DNA of 64,000 nucleotides from NCBI RefSeq assembly GCF_000814765.1, contig NZ_JWIC01000010.1, forward strand, positions 816,001-880,000. Direction: 5' to 3'. This document shows positions 7,130 to 16,006 of the stretch, piece after piece; the stretch's first letter is position 1, and the number at the start of each line of letters is the position of its first letter. The notes beneath the pieces were generated by a model that saw nothing but the letters and a program-made list of their open reading frames with translations, was not told the origin of the DNA and searched no databases. Source of the DNA: Pseudoalteromonas luteoviolacea (GTDB lineage: Bacteria > Pseudomonadota > Gammaproteobacteria > Enterobacterales > Alteromonadaceae). The position numbers were made by a program, and so were the translations under genes.

Positions 7130-8053
7130 TCAACCACTTTTAGCCATCAAAGACCTCAATAAGTTTCTGAGCCAAACATTTTTATCATCACTTGTTTTGC
7201 GTTGAAACCATAATATCGATATATCAAAGTCAGGTACAACTATCGGTGGCTCAAAATAGCCTAACTGACTATTTGCACATGCGACCTCAGCCATTCTTTT
7301 CGGCACAATGGCGACCAATTGACGGCCTATAAGTAGACTTTGAATGGTCATAAAATTACGTGTTGCCACTGTCACCTTACGGTTTAACCCCTCAGCTTGC
7401 AATGTATCATCCACACCCGTAGCTAAACGACCGTCGGGACTCACTAACGCATGCTCAATGTTGGCAAAATCAAGCTTTGACAAACCGTGCTCAAACGCAA
7501 TGTAGTCTGGATCGGCAATACAAACATGCCTTTCTGTGTATAGATGATGAGATTGAAAAGCGGGTTCTGGCGCAGCAATGCTGCCTATCACAATGTCGAG
7601 TTTTTCCTGTTCGGCTAGCGCAACATAGTTACTGCGATTGACATTAACAAAGCTTACCTGGGCTTTTGGCGCCTGCTGACGTATCGCATCAAAAATCGAG
7701 GGGGCAAAAATAAACTCGGCATAATCCGTCAGTCCAATGCGACAAATCCCCTCATACTCCGTCGGATCAAAAGGCGCACTCGTGAGAATATCATTGCTCA
7801 CGCAATCGAGTAGTCTCGTAATGGCGGGCGCTAATTGGTGAGCACGTTCCGTGGCAACCATTTTATGCCCCTTGCGCTCAAATAGACCATCGTCAAACAG
7901 TGCGCGTAATCGCGATAAACTATGGCTCATTGCAGATTGGCTAACATAACTTTTTTCAGCGGCAACACTCACACTTTGATAACGATATAAATAAGCAAAA
8001 GCCACGAGTAGATTTAAATCTATGTTGCGCCATGGCACATCCGTAAAACTCAT
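7130..8053 (-). CDS. LysR-family transcriptional regulator
   Basis: A 307-residue LysR protein. The N-terminal HTH is NodD/LeuO-like (IDLNLLVAFAYLYRYQSVSVAAEKSYVSQSAMSHSLSRLR), followed by the effector-binding domain. It is divergent from the chromate transporter gene with about 110 bases of very AT-rich sequence between them, so it probably regulates chrA and itself. The effector is unknown. Confidence 0.85.
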   Translation of the reverse strand: MSFTDVPWRNIDLNLLVAFAYLYRYQSVSVAAEKSYVSQSAMSHSLSRLRALFDDGLFERKGHKMVATERAHQLAPAITRLLDCVSNDILTSAPFDPTEYEGICRIGLTDYAEFIFAPSIFDAIRQQAPKAQVSFVNVNRSNYVALAEQEKLDIVIGSIAAPEPAFQSHHLYTERHVCIADPDYIAFEHGLSKLDFANIEHALVSPDGRLATGVDDTLQAEGLNRKVTVATRNFMTIQSLLIGRQLVAIVPKRMAEVACANSQLGYFEPPIVVPDFDISILWFQRKTSDDKNVWLRNLLRSLMAKSG

Positions 8054-8163
8054 TATAATCCCATATTATTCATATTTATAATCAATACTATTAATTTGAT
8101 TAATTATAATGCATTTTCTAACCTAGTGGCATTATCAACACAGCATCCAACACGGTGCCAAAC

Positions 8164-9309
8164 ATGTTCACCATATTTAAACTCTTTTTTATGCTCGGTT
8201 GGGTCAGCTTTGGCGGGCCCGCTGCACATATTGGCTACTTTAGACAAACCTTTGTTGAAAAACTCAAATGGCTTGATGACCATGAGTATGGTCAAATCGT
8301 CGCTCTGAGCCAGTTCTTACCTGGACCTGGATCAAGTCAAGTTGGCTTCGCGCTTGGCTACAAACGCAGCGGTCTCAGCGGCGCAGTCGCAGCTTTTTTA
8401 GGCTTCACTTTACCGTCAATTTTAATCATGGTTGGCTTGGCCGTTATCGCCAGTCAAATAACGCAACATGATGTGTTTCAAAGTATCGTGCACAGTTTGA
8501 AATTATTGGCCGTTATTGTTGTAGCTGATGCAGCTTGGGGTATGTATAAGAACTTCTGCAAAAATACCTTAACCAACAGCTTATGCCTCATAACCGCTGT
8601 GGCACTGCTCGTCGCCCCCAGTATCTCGATGCAAATTGCCATTTTATCCATAGCAGCCCTCATAGGCGCACAATTTTTAAAAAGTACGCCTACAAAGCAA
8701 GCTGATGCTTTATTCAAACCCAGCTATATACCGTTGTGCTTATTTTTTGCGCTGCTGGTCGGCTTACCTTTTGTCGCACACATCATGCCGTCAATTGCCT
8801 TATTTAATGACTTCTACCAAGCAGGCAGCTTAGTCTTTGGTGGCGGCCATGTTGTTCTCCCACTGCTGCAAAATATTGTCGGTGATCAGCTTAGCCAAGA
8901 TGCCTTTTTAACTGGGTATGCAGCAGCACAGGCTGTGCCTGGCCCAATGTTTACTTTTGCCACCTACATTGGCTACGAACTGCTCCCTAGCAATCCCATA
9001 ATGGGCTCGCTCATTGCAACGCTCGCGGCCTTTCTTCCGGGCTTTTTATTGCTCTTAGCAGTGCTAAAAAACTGGCAAACACTTGCACAAAAACCACGTA
9101 TTGCCGGTGCGCTTATTGGGGTTAACGCAGCCGTTGTGGGTTTATTAGTGGCCGCACTTTATCAACCCGTATTTATCAGCGCCGTCTTTACCCCCATCGA
9201 TTTTGCATGGGTACTGGGTGGGTTTTTCTTATTAAAACACATCAAACTGCCTATTATTTGGCTCGTAATTACCTTTGTGCTAGCAGGTATCATCACAGGC
9301 CTAATTTAA
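8164..9309 (+). CDS. chrA: ChrA-family chromate transporter
   Basis: A 381-residue long-chain CHR protein with two homologous halves. The first carries WVSFGGPAAHIGYFR and LSQFLPGPGSSQVGFALGY, the second SLVFGGGHVVLPLLQ and AAQAVPGPMFTFATYIGY; these FGG/GxGH and PGP motifs define the family. Proteins of this kind expel chromate, though sulfate-related roles are also proposed. ATG 8164 is preferred to GTG 8155, but neither has a strong ribosome binding site. Likely controlled by the divergent LysR gene. Confidence 0.9.
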   Translation: MFTIFKLFFMLGWVSFGGPAAHIGYFRQTFVEKLKWLDDHEYGQIVALSQFLPGPGSSQVGFALGYKRSGLSGAVAAFLGFTLPSILIMVGLAVIASQITQHDVFQSIVHSLKLLAVIVVADAAWGMYKNFCKNTLTNSLCLITAVALLVAPSISMQIAILSIAALIGAQFLKSTPTKQADALFKPSYIPLCLFFALLVGLPFVAHIMPSIALFNDFYQAGSLVFGGGHVVLPLLQNIVGDQLSQDAFLTGYAAAQAVPGPMFTFATYIGYELLPSNPIMGSLIATLAAFLPGFLLLLAVLKNWQTLAQKPRIAGALIGVNAAVVGLLVAALYQPVFISAVFTPIDFAWVLGGFFLLKHIKLPIIWLVITFVLAGIITGLI

Positions 9310-9351
9310 CGACATTCAGTCTTTAACACATTGCAAATAGGGAAGTTTGCA

Positions 9352-9510
9352 ATGCAAGTCCACTCAAAACAACTCGCGTTCCGGCGCATTTCACAACGCT
9401 TAATGCAAACACCCGCCACACCCATCGCGCTATGTGCTGCGCAGACACTTAGGCAAATATATCTCCTGAAGGGGTTTCAATTAAATCGCAATACGCGTAG
9501 ACTTGAATGA
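9352..9510 (+). CDS. Possible 52-aa ORF upstream of zinc-ribbon gene
   Basis: An ATG at 9352 follows AGGGA (9339-9343) at a good distance and opens a 52-codon frame that ends with TGA inside the left arm of the large palindrome. The product is basic and Gln/Arg-rich (starts MQVHSKQLAFRRISQ). There is no recognisable domain, and it may be chance. Confidence 0.25.
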   Translation: MQVHSKQLAFRRISQRLMQTPATPIALCAAQTLRQIYLLKGFQLNRNTRRLE

Positions 9511-9539
9511 TAACAATTATCATTCAAGTCTACGCGTAT
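9491..9539. promoter_or_regulatory. Perfect 23-bp inverted repeat with embedded Fur-like core
   Basis: Left arm 9491-9513 and right arm 9517-9539 are exact reverse complements separated by CAA. The centre, 9508-9522, reads TGATAAC-A-ATTATCA, one base off the 7-1-7 Fur consensus. The right arm ends on the first two bases of the ATG (9538) of the zinc-ribbon gene, so the start codon lies in the structure. It could be an operator, an mRNA hairpin that hides the start, or both. Confidence 0.7.
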
Positions 9540-9834
9540 GATTAAAGATTTTGCTACTCGAACTTGCCCATGTTGCAACAAGCCACTCAAGCTCAGTGAT
9601 AGAATTGCGCTACTTAATCGCGAGCCATTGACGTGCAAGTTCTGCGCGAAGCCATTAAAACCCAACTTTAACATCATGCTAGTTAATGTATTTTGGCTCA
9701 GTACTTGTGTATCCGGATTGATAAAAACCCATACAGAACTTAATTATATGTGGGCATTGTGCGCAGCCTTATTGGCTGTCAGCGTGGTATTACCTGCGCT
9801 AGACTTGCTCTTCTCATTAGAAGAAGAGCAATGA
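9538..9834 (+). CDS. Zinc-ribbon membrane protein of the cxxc_20_cxxc type
   Basis: A 98-residue protein with an N-terminal zinc ribbon, CPCC and CKFC separated by 19 residues, followed by two hydrophobic segments (about 45-60 and 70-90) and an acidic tail. This is the layout of the small cxxc_20_cxxc family, whose function is unknown. No Shine-Dalgarno is visible; the start codon is at the right edge of the 49-bp palindrome. It ends 9 bases before the orphan sdhD gene on the other strand. Confidence 0.7.
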   Translation: MIKDFATRTCPCCNKPLKLSDRIALLNREPLTCKFCAKPLKPNFNIMLVNVFWLSTCVSGLIKTHTELNYMWALCAALLAVSVVLPALDLLFSLEEEQ

Positions 9835-9843
9835 CCTAACTGA

Positions 9844-10188
9844 TTAAAGCCAAAGTAACTTAATACCAGTAACAATAATAGTGAAACTCAATACAACGCA
9901 AAGCGTATTAAATAGCTTATATACACCTGCACTTTTCACATAGTCACCGGCAATTTGCCATCCCGCTAGTATGCCATTCAAAGCAAAAATAATGACACAT
10001 AACGTGGTTGCAACTTTGAACCAAATGGGCTCAAAAAAAGCCAGTAAACTTTGATGATCGGTAACTGGCTGATTTACCAAAAGCCCTATCAAAATCAACG
10101 TATATAAAACAATTAAAGCATTACTTACCCGTTGCAATACCCACTGTTTAGTCCCTGAGCGCGCAATTCCAGTTATAGCCATATCCAC
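9844..10188 (-). CDS. SdhD-like succinate dehydrogenase membrane anchor, heme ligand missing
   Basis: A 114-residue, three-helix protein aligning in register with E. coli SdhD: GTKQWVLQRVSNALIVLY at the N terminus and the GWQIAGDYVK motif. Asp82 and Tyr83, the quinone-site pair, are kept, but the axial heme ligand His71 is Asn71. It overlaps the upstream sdhC-like gene by 16 bases, so the two are translationally coupled. No sdhA or sdhB follows; the next gene is on the other strand. It is probably a paralog, with the true sdhCDAB operon elsewhere. Confidence 0.8.
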   Translation of the reverse strand: MDMAITGIARSGTKQWVLQRVSNALIVLYTLILIGLLVNQPVTDHQSLLAFFEPIWFKVATTLCVIIFALNGILAGWQIAGDYVKSAGVYKLFNTLCVVLSFTIIVTGIKLLWL

Positions 10189-10553
10189 ACTCCAATTCCA
10201 ACACTCAATACAATGCCAAGACCAATAGCGACACGGGAAATCATGCAGCCACTTGCCAGCTCTTCACAGTAACCAAACTCTTGAATGATATGCTTCACAG
10301 TACCTAAGCAATAGTAGCCCAGTGCCGTAAGCAGTCCCCACACAATAAACTGTACAAGAAAGTTCTCAGTGAACAAGACTGATAACGTATTGAAGTTATC
10401 TTGCGATTGAATTGCAAAAATTAACAGTGGCAATAAAACAACCAAAGCAGCCCATACAATGACACCACTGACGCGATGCAAAATAGACGCATAGGCTGTA
10501 ATAGGTAGCGCCATTGTCTGTATCGCCAAATTAGTTGGCCGTTCTTTTCTCAT
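10173..10553 (-). CDS. SdhC-like succinate dehydrogenase cytochrome subunit, heme ligand missing
   Basis: A 126-residue, three-helix protein matching SdhC: RPTNLAIQTMALPITAYASILHRVSG near the N terminus and GTVKHIIQEFGYCEE after helix two. Ser23 and Arg27 (quinone site, Ser27 and Arg31 in E. coli) are kept. The heme ligand, His84 in E. coli (ALAYHVVVG), aligns with Tyr81 (ALGYYCLG) here. With the Asn71 change in its SdhD-like partner, neither axial ligand remains. The pair lacks flavoprotein and iron-sulfur genes nearby. A heme-free or repurposed membrane anchor is the likely reading. Confidence 0.8.
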   Translation of the reverse strand: MRKERPTNLAIQTMALPITAYASILHRVSGVIVWAALVVLLPLLIFAIQSQDNFNTLSVLFTENFLVQFIVWGLLTALGYYCLGTVKHIIQEFGYCEELASGCMISRVAIGLGIVLSVGIGVWIWL

Positions 10554-10681
10554 ATCAAATACCTAAACTTAAACGTGAACAAATGCTAACGCAAATCATT
10601 ACCACTTACAAATTTAGATTAATTAATGTCTAACTGATTAGCCGTTTTAAAGTAAGAAAAATCAGTATTTATATTGAAAAG

Positions 10682-10708
10682 CAGTGCAGTAGCGGTGCCA
10701 CTGCACTG
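10682..10708 (-). terminator. Terminator of the abgT-like gene
   Basis: CAGTGCAGT (10682-10690) pairs with ACTGCACTG (10700-10708). On the minus strand the hairpin is followed by CTTTTC, just after the transporter stop codon. Confidence 0.7.
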
Positions 10709-10721
10709 GAAATAGAAAGAG

Positions 10722-12278
10722 TTAGAAACCTAGCGGAATATTAAACGCAAAAAATCCGACCAATAGGGATGTCCAAAACAGTAAAAATGCCACTGAATAA
10801 GGGACCATCATCATGATCACATCGCCAAAACTTAAGTCAGGCTTATATTTACGCATAAACGCTAAAATTACCCCTGCATAGGTCATCATCGGGGTAATAA
10901 TATTGGTCGAAGAATCTGCAACACGGTAAGCCGCGGCCACCAAATCTGGCGTCATAGCCGGGTTAACTTGATATAACATCGGAACAAAAATGGGGCCAAG
11001 TAACATCCACTTGGACGTTAAGCCGCCGACAAATAAGTTAATCAACCCGGTGGTGATCACAAAGCCGATAATAAGAAGGATTGGAAATTCTTGTAAGCCA
11101 AGTGCAGATAAACCGCTTGCCCCTATATAAGTAATATAAGTGCCTAAACCTGAGTACCCTAAAATACCTAAAAAGTTATAACAGAAGAATGTCAGCACCA
11201 AGATATAACCCATGGTGTTCATTTGCGCGATCATCGCTTGTACGACATCCATCAAGCTCTTAAATTTACCTGTTGCTACACCAAATGCAGCACCAACAAT
11301 GGTAAAAACTAAGGTGATCAATAAAATGACGTTGTTTAAATAAGGTGTGACAACTTTACCTGAAGCCGTTTCATATGGTGCCAATGGCCCTAAAGCAAGT
11401 GCAACAACAAGCCCAAGCGATAATAACAAGCCCCAAAATGCCGCTCTTAACCCTTTTTTCTCTTCTTCTGTTACAGCAAAGTTTGATAGGTCCATGCCCT
11501 CTGGTAATTCATAGGGTACATTTTTAAACCTTGGCTCAACAAACTTTTTCGTTACCCATGCACCGATGCCAACCAGCATAAAAGTAGATACAAAAATGAA
11601 ATAATAGTGCATGGTTGCCGGCGTTAATGCTTCACCCGTCGACGACTCAAATGGCACGCCTTGAGACTCTGCAAAGATTTGCGCATTCAAACCGATTATC
11701 ACATCAACCGGTGTCGCTGGGATCAAGTTAGCACTAAAACCTGCTGACACACCAGCAAATGCTGCCGCCATCCCGATTAATGGGTTCTTTCCAAGCCCAG
11801 CATAGAGTAAGCCTGCCAGTGGGATTAAAATTAAGTAGCCAGCGTCAGTCGCAATGGAGCTCATGATCCCCAAAAAAATCAAAGCTGGCGCTAAGTAAGT
11901 GTCTTTTAGACGAGTACCTAGTTTTTTGATAATCGCATTAAACAGCCCTGAGCTTTCTGCAACACCTACACCCAACATAACAATTAGGATAACGCCTAAA
12001 ATGCCATTGCCAAAGCCTAACCAGTTTTGCAGTAATGCATTATCAAAAAACCAAACAACATGTTCAGCATCAGTCATATTTTTGATGGTATGCGTGATTG
12101 GGCTACCATCGGCACCTTGGATTTCGAATGTTAACCCGCCGATCAAAGCCGTCAGCGCAAATGCACCAACTATAAACCACATAAAGATAATAATGGGGTC
12201 TGGAATTTTTTTACCTGCTTTTTCTATGAATGAGATCACCCCACCGCCATTCATTTTTGCTGTATCAGTAGCCGACAC
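10722..12278 (-). CDS. AbgT/MtrF-family transporter
   Basis: A 518-residue membrane protein of the AbgT family, importers of p-aminobenzoyl-glutamate or proton-driven exporters of folate-pathway compounds and sulfonamides. The N terminus (FIEKAGKKIPDPIIIFMWFIV) and motifs such as SSIATDAGYLILIPLAG, GFSANLIPATPVDVIIG and VADSSTNIITPMMTYAGVILAF are typical. The GTG start at 12278 follows a strong AAGGAGG. Monocistronic, with its own terminator. Direction of transport and substrate cannot be told from sequence. Confidence 0.9.
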   Translation of the reverse strand: MSATDTAKMNGGGVISFIEKAGKKIPDPIIIFMWFIVGAFALTALIGGLTFEIQGADGSPITHTIKNMTDAEHVVWFFDNALLQNWLGFGNGILGVILIVMLGVGVAESSGLFNAIIKKLGTRLKDTYLAPALIFLGIMSSIATDAGYLILIPLAGLLYAGLGKNPLIGMAAAFAGVSAGFSANLIPATPVDVIIGLNAQIFAESQGVPFESSTGEALTPATMHYYFIFVSTFMLVGIGAWVTKKFVEPRFKNVPYELPEGMDLSNFAVTEEEKKGLRAAFWGLLLSLGLVVALALGPLAPYETASGKVVTPYLNNVILLITLVFTIVGAAFGVATGKFKSLMDVVQAMIAQMNTMGYILVLTFFCYNFLGILGYSGLGTYITYIGASGLSALGLQEFPILLIIGFVITTGLINLFVGGLTSKWMLLGPIFVPMLYQVNPAMTPDLVAAAYRVADSSTNIITPMMTYAGVILAFMRKYKPDLSFGDVIMMMVPYSVAFLLFWTSLLVGFFAFNIPLGF

Positions 12279-12886
12279 TTAACCTCCTTAGTATTAAAAA
12301 ATGTATAAGAAACTGTACTTTTGCAAGGTACAAAGGCGGTATTCTAATCAATTTTCACTCAATTGAGAAAATTTTTAGTCAAACCGCTCAATTATTCAGC
12401 TGAATTAATGTCGATATATCTGGGTTTACACACCTAACAACAATGCTAACTCTCTTTTTTAAAACACACATTTATTCTAACCATGTCCAAACAGGCATAA
12501 TAAAATACTGGTAATGAATAGCAGAAAATTTAAGTCGGCTACCTTCACTGCTTGATAGCGATTGAAAACATCATTTTTTTCAGGATGTAGAACAACATAG
12601 GTTGGAAAATATCACACTTAGGCCAAGCCCCATTGACTGTGGCAGTGATTTAATGAGGAATAATGACTTATGCCAAAAGGACAATAAGGCACGTATCAAA
12701 AACAAGTCTGTAAACGCCCGCCCCCTTTGCACACGACAGCCACATTACACGCTAGCGTTTAGCGTTTCTTTAGCACTTAAACTTTCAAATGCGCATGACC
12801 TGATACATTACTTGAAACCATTTTTAATTAAATGAGGGGGAACTCGCCCCCTCATCATTCAATACTTGTCATCCTTGAGATGACGC
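12279..12886. other. Intergenic stretch, no confident gene
   Basis: About 600 bases between the AbgT start and the stop of the next minus-strand gene. It includes the AT-rich AbgT promoter region and a 77-codon plus-strand frame (12602-12835, TTG start) with no ribosome binding site and unlikely composition, which I do not accept as a gene. A terminator-like hairpin lies at 12832-12855. Confidence 0.6.
12832..12855 (-). terminator. Hairpin terminator of 12887-13135 gene
   Basis: ATGAGGGGG (12832-12840) and CCCCCTCAT (12847-12855) form a perfect 9-bp stem with a six-base loop, followed on the minus strand by TTTAATTAAAAA. Confidence 0.6.
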
Positions 12887-13135
12887 TTAATGACGTTTTC
12901 CAGGACCCATTCTCACCAGTTCTTTGCCATTTTCAAACACTGCTTGCGTCACCCAACGTCCTAGCAACAGTTGGTGCTTATCATCAAGCACAGCGACAAA
13001 TGGACGACCATTGCTGTTATGAGTTGCCAATGCAACACCTTCCACGTTTTCTAAACCCAGGCCGCCATTTTCTACCAACAATAAAAATGCCTCTAATTCG
13101 TCAAGGTTGGTTATTTCATCGTGATCGTTGATCAT
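12887..13135 (-). CDS. Hypothetical small acidic protein, 82 aa
   Basis: A soluble small protein with an acidic N-terminal helix (DEITNLDELEAFLLLVENGG) and a beta-rich second half (PFVAVLDDKHQLLLGRWVTQAVF). The ATG at 13135 is favoured because AAGAGAG lies about nine bases upstream; a GTG at 13144 would add three residues. No family recognised. It is single, with a hairpin terminator downstream. Confidence 0.6.
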   Translation of the reverse strand: MINDHDEITNLDELEAFLLLVENGGLGLENVEGVALATHNSNGRPFVAVLDDKHQLLLGRWVTQAVFENGKELVRMGPGKRH

Positions 13136-13365
13136 GCTACTCACTCTCTTAATACTGTTTACTTCAAAGTCTACTGAGCATCGCCCATGCTCGACAGGTA
13201 TAGCGCAGTATATCGCGCAATTTGTACATCAGCCATAACCCACGTCCGCTGCTCTATGAAAACTTTACGCGATACAAAAACACCGCAACCCTATTTAAGG
13301 ATTGCCGCACAGGTATCTATTACCGTACACTCATGGTCATTATTGCATTTATTTTTGAGGTAACA

Positions 13366-14061
13366 ATGGCTGAGCCCGACAATAAACCCTCTGGCTTTTT
13401 TAGCCAGATGCTTTTTAACATCATTCTTCCAGTCGTGATCTTGACACGATTTTCCGGTGAAGAGCATTTGGGCCCTTCTTTAGGCGTGATCGTTGCTCTG
13501 GCATTTCCGGTAGGGTTTGGTTTATGGGAGCGTAAAAAAACAGGTAAGTTTAACTTTATCTCAGGCCTAGGGATTGTCTCTGTGTTATTAACTGGCGGTA
13601 TCAGTTTGCTCGAGCTTGATGCAAAATATATTGCCATCAAAGAAGCGCTGATCCCTGGTGTGATTGGTGTTGCTATCGTTGTTAGTCAATACACCAAGTA
13701 CCCTTTATTGAAAACCATGCTGTTTAATGAAAATGTCATGGATATCCCAAAAATTGACTCTGCGTTAAAAGAAAAGGGAAATTTAGATAAACTACCTAAA
13801 GTACAAATCATTGCATCAAATATATTGGCAGGCTCATTCTTCTTATCTTCTGTACTGAACTATGTACTGGCCAAAATGATTGTTGTCAGTCCTGCGGGCA
13901 CAGAAGCCTATAATAATGAGCTGGGCCGAATGACAGCATTGAGCTACCCCGTGATTGTACTACCTACGATGGTCATTTTCTTTGTCGCGCTCTACTACTT
14001 AATTAATTCATTGAAAAAGCTCACTGGGCTAAAAATGGAAGAGATGTTTATTGAACAGTAA
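13366..14061 (+). CDS. VC0807-like multi-pass membrane protein
   Basis: A 231-residue protein with about six hydrophobic segments and the starting pattern PSGFFSQMLFNIILPVVILTRFSGEEHLGPSLGVIVALAFPVGFGLWE, which I associate with the VC0807 family of bacterial membrane proteins of unknown function. ATG 13366 is chosen because GAGG sits five bases upstream; the longer frame from 13222 adds a basic, non-homologous-looking N terminus. Monocistronic. Confidence 0.75.
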   Translation: MAEPDNKPSGFFSQMLFNIILPVVILTRFSGEEHLGPSLGVIVALAFPVGFGLWERKKTGKFNFISGLGIVSVLLTGGISLLELDAKYIAIKEALIPGVIGVAIVVSQYTKYPLLKTMLFNENVMDIPKIDSALKEKGNLDKLPKVQIIASNILAGSFFLSSVLNYVLAKMIVVSPAGTEAYNNELGRMTALSYPVIVLPTMVIFFVALYYLINSLKKLTGLKMEEMFIEQ

Positions 14062-14084
14062 ACATTTTTATATAAAACCATAAG

Positions 14085-14109
14085 AAATGGGGCCTATGTG
14101 GCCCCATTT
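14085..14109. terminator. Strong bidirectional terminator
   Basis: AAATGGGGCC (14085-14094) and GGCCCCATTT (14100-14109) form a 10-bp stem with a TATGT loop and a T-rich flank, between the VC0807-like gene and argA. Confidence 0.85.
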
Positions 14110-15462
14110 TTATATTCTTTCTCTATTTTTTGGCAAGCGCGTTAAATCAAGCTTCAAAATCTTTGAACGTCTTTGATAATTATAAAGTGACTTTTTCTTC
14201 GCGGGTAAATCTTCGATACTCGCACAGTCAAACCCCTGCTCAAAGAACCAGTGAATACTGCGTGTAGTCAATGCAAACAAGGCTTTATACCCTTTACGGC
14301 GCGCTTTATTGATTACTGTGCGCAGTAAAAAGCTGCCTCGATCCGCATCTCTATATTGTGGGTGGACAGCCAAACTCGCAAACTCCCCCACCTGCTCTTC
14401 TGCAAAAGGGTATAGAGCAGCACATGCGATGATCAACCCATCTCGCTCTATCACCGTAAATTGCTCAATTTCCATTTCCAACTGCTCACGAGATCGCCTC
14501 ACCAAGTAGCCTTGCTCCTCTAATGGACGAATTAAATTCAGTACGCCATTAATATCAGAAATAGACGCGCTGCGCAGTTGTTCGGAGCTTTGAGGAGCAA
14601 TTTGAGTGCCTATACCATCGAGCGAAAATAGCTCCTGAAGCAAAGCCCCATCCTCTCGATAGCTAACAAGGTGACAGCGATGCACACCACCTCGACATGC
14701 TTCTATCGCCGCATGCAAAAACACTGCGGCACTTTTACATGGTAAATTGCCATGTTCTTTGGCCAATAGCTGCTCACCCTCATTGGGCATTAACTCAGCG
14801 ATGGCCTCGCCGTGTTCGTCCAAAATACCGGCTTCATGACAAAACCCTAGCATTTTATCGGCGTCTAAGCGCAAAGCGACCTGCGTTGCGATCTCTTCAG
14901 CAGTAAGATTAAAGCTCTCCCCCGTCACCGATGCCGATATGGGACCTAACAATACGATACTATTATTATCCAACTGATGACGGATCCCCTCGACATCAAT
15001 GCGACGCACGCGACCGGAGTGATGATAATCAACCCCCTCATCGATCCCTATGGGCTGGGCAATCACAAAGTTACCGCTGACAACATTAAGAGACGTGCCT
15101 GACATTGGGGTGCTGCTGAGCGACATCGACAGCATGGCCGTTATATCTAACTGCATAGCGCCGCTCACTTGTTTAATAATTTGCAAAGAATCGCTGTCGG
15201 TTACTCGGATCTGATTGTGAAACTCACTGTGTATACCTGCGTTTGCCAGTGCGCTATCAAACTGAGGTCTTGCCCCAAATACCAATACTATTTTAATGCC
15301 CAGACTGGTCAATAGAGCAACATCATTGATGATGCTGCGGTAGCCTGGTTGATCAACCGCCTCTCCGCCAAGCATAACAACGAATGTTTTACCACGGTGA
15401 GCATTCACATAAGGAGTAGACTGACGAAAACCATCGACAAGTTCTGTAGTACGCACGAGCAA
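14110..15462 (-). CDS. argA: N-acetylglutamate synthase
   Basis: Catalyses acetyl-CoA plus glutamate to N-acetylglutamate, the first step of arginine synthesis. Residues about 25-265 form an amino acid kinase fold (FVVMLGGEAVDQPGYRSIINDVALLTSLGIKIVLVFGARPQ), which in this family binds arginine for feedback control. Residues about 295-430 form a GNAT acetyltransferase domain (GEFASLAVHPQYRDADRGSFLL). At 450 aa the length matches E. coli ArgA. Three ARG boxes lie upstream, indicating ArgR repression. Confidence 0.95.
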   Translation of the reverse strand: MLVRTTELVDGFRQSTPYVNAHRGKTFVVMLGGEAVDQPGYRSIINDVALLTSLGIKIVLVFGARPQFDSALANAGIHSEFHNQIRVTDSDSLQIIKQVSGAMQLDITAMLSMSLSSTPMSGTSLNVVSGNFVIAQPIGIDEGVDYHHSGRVRRIDVEGIRHQLDNNSIVLLGPISASVTGESFNLTAEEIATQVALRLDADKMLGFCHEAGILDEHGEAIAELMPNEGEQLLAKEHGNLPCKSAAVFLHAAIEACRGGVHRCHLVSYREDGALLQELFSLDGIGTQIAPQSSEQLRSASISDINGVLNLIRPLEEQGYLVRRSREQLEMEIEQFTVIERDGLIIACAALYPFAEEQVGEFASLAVHPQYRDADRGSFLLRTVINKARRKGYKALFALTTRSIHWFFEQGFDCASIEDLPAKKKSLYNYQRRSKILKLDLTRLPKNRERI

Positions 15463-15509
15463 TTTACCTTTTTCACAGATAAGTGAGTCTATTAATGAAC
15501 CTCTATCAT

Positions 15510-15569
15510 ATGGAATTAAAATTCAAAATAAAAGAATTTTTATTCTTTTATTTTGAATTTTAATTCTTT
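15510..15569 (-). promoter_or_regulatory. Three phased ARG boxes (ArgR operator) of argA
   Basis: GAAT-N4-ATTC cores occur at 15513-15524, 15534-15545 and 15555-15566, exactly 21 bases apart, the 18-bp box plus 3-bp spacing bound by an ArgR hexamer. The cluster is also a perfect inverted repeat with 25-base arms (15513-15537 and 15542-15566) and a TTTT centre. It lies about 50 bases upstream of argA. Confidence 0.85.
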
Positions 15570-15820
15570 TGAACGTTACGAAAAAACAGTCAAACATATC
15601 ATTTAAAAATCACTCACCCAATGTAATAGCCATTCGTTTCTTGATGTAGATGTACCGTACGCAAAATCTTCGGATTCATACACTATGAATAGATCGTGGG
15701 ACATCTAAATGATAGTCACAGCTGAACTGCCATAGGTACACTGACTCTGCGCTTAAGTCATGGTTAGATAAATATGCATGAACGATGTTCTACCATCCAT
15801 AAACCGATAAAGGAAACAGA

Positions 15821-15859
15821 ATGAATAAAGCATTACCAACCAGCACTGACCTGACCTGA
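15821..15859 (+). pseudogene. Possible remnant of a second copy of the cysteine-rich peptide gene
   Basis: GATAAAGGAAACAG then ATGAATAAA (15805-15829) repeats the ribosome binding site and first codons of the peptide gene at 16051-16077, but the frame stops after 12 codons. It may be a decayed tandem copy or a short leader. The rest of 15570-16006 shows no gene. Confidence 0.35.
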
Positions 15860-16006
15860 CAACCCAAAATAAATTAATTTATTCATTAAACCTCGATTAA
15901 ATTAAGTATTTTTCAATTCTTACCAACGGATCTACCCAAAAAACAGTTTGACTGAAAAATAATCAACCATGGATGCAAAGTTATGATTGACTCAAATTAT
16001 ATTGCG

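Noticed and set aside
9477..9677. Minus-strand ORF through the large palindrome
   Set aside because: It is antisense to the zinc-ribbon gene and starts only because the palindrome mirrors its start region.
12602..12835. 77-codon plus-strand ORF between abgT-like gene and the next gene
   Set aside because: It starts with TTG, has no ribosome binding site, its product looks random, and its end runs into a terminator hairpin.
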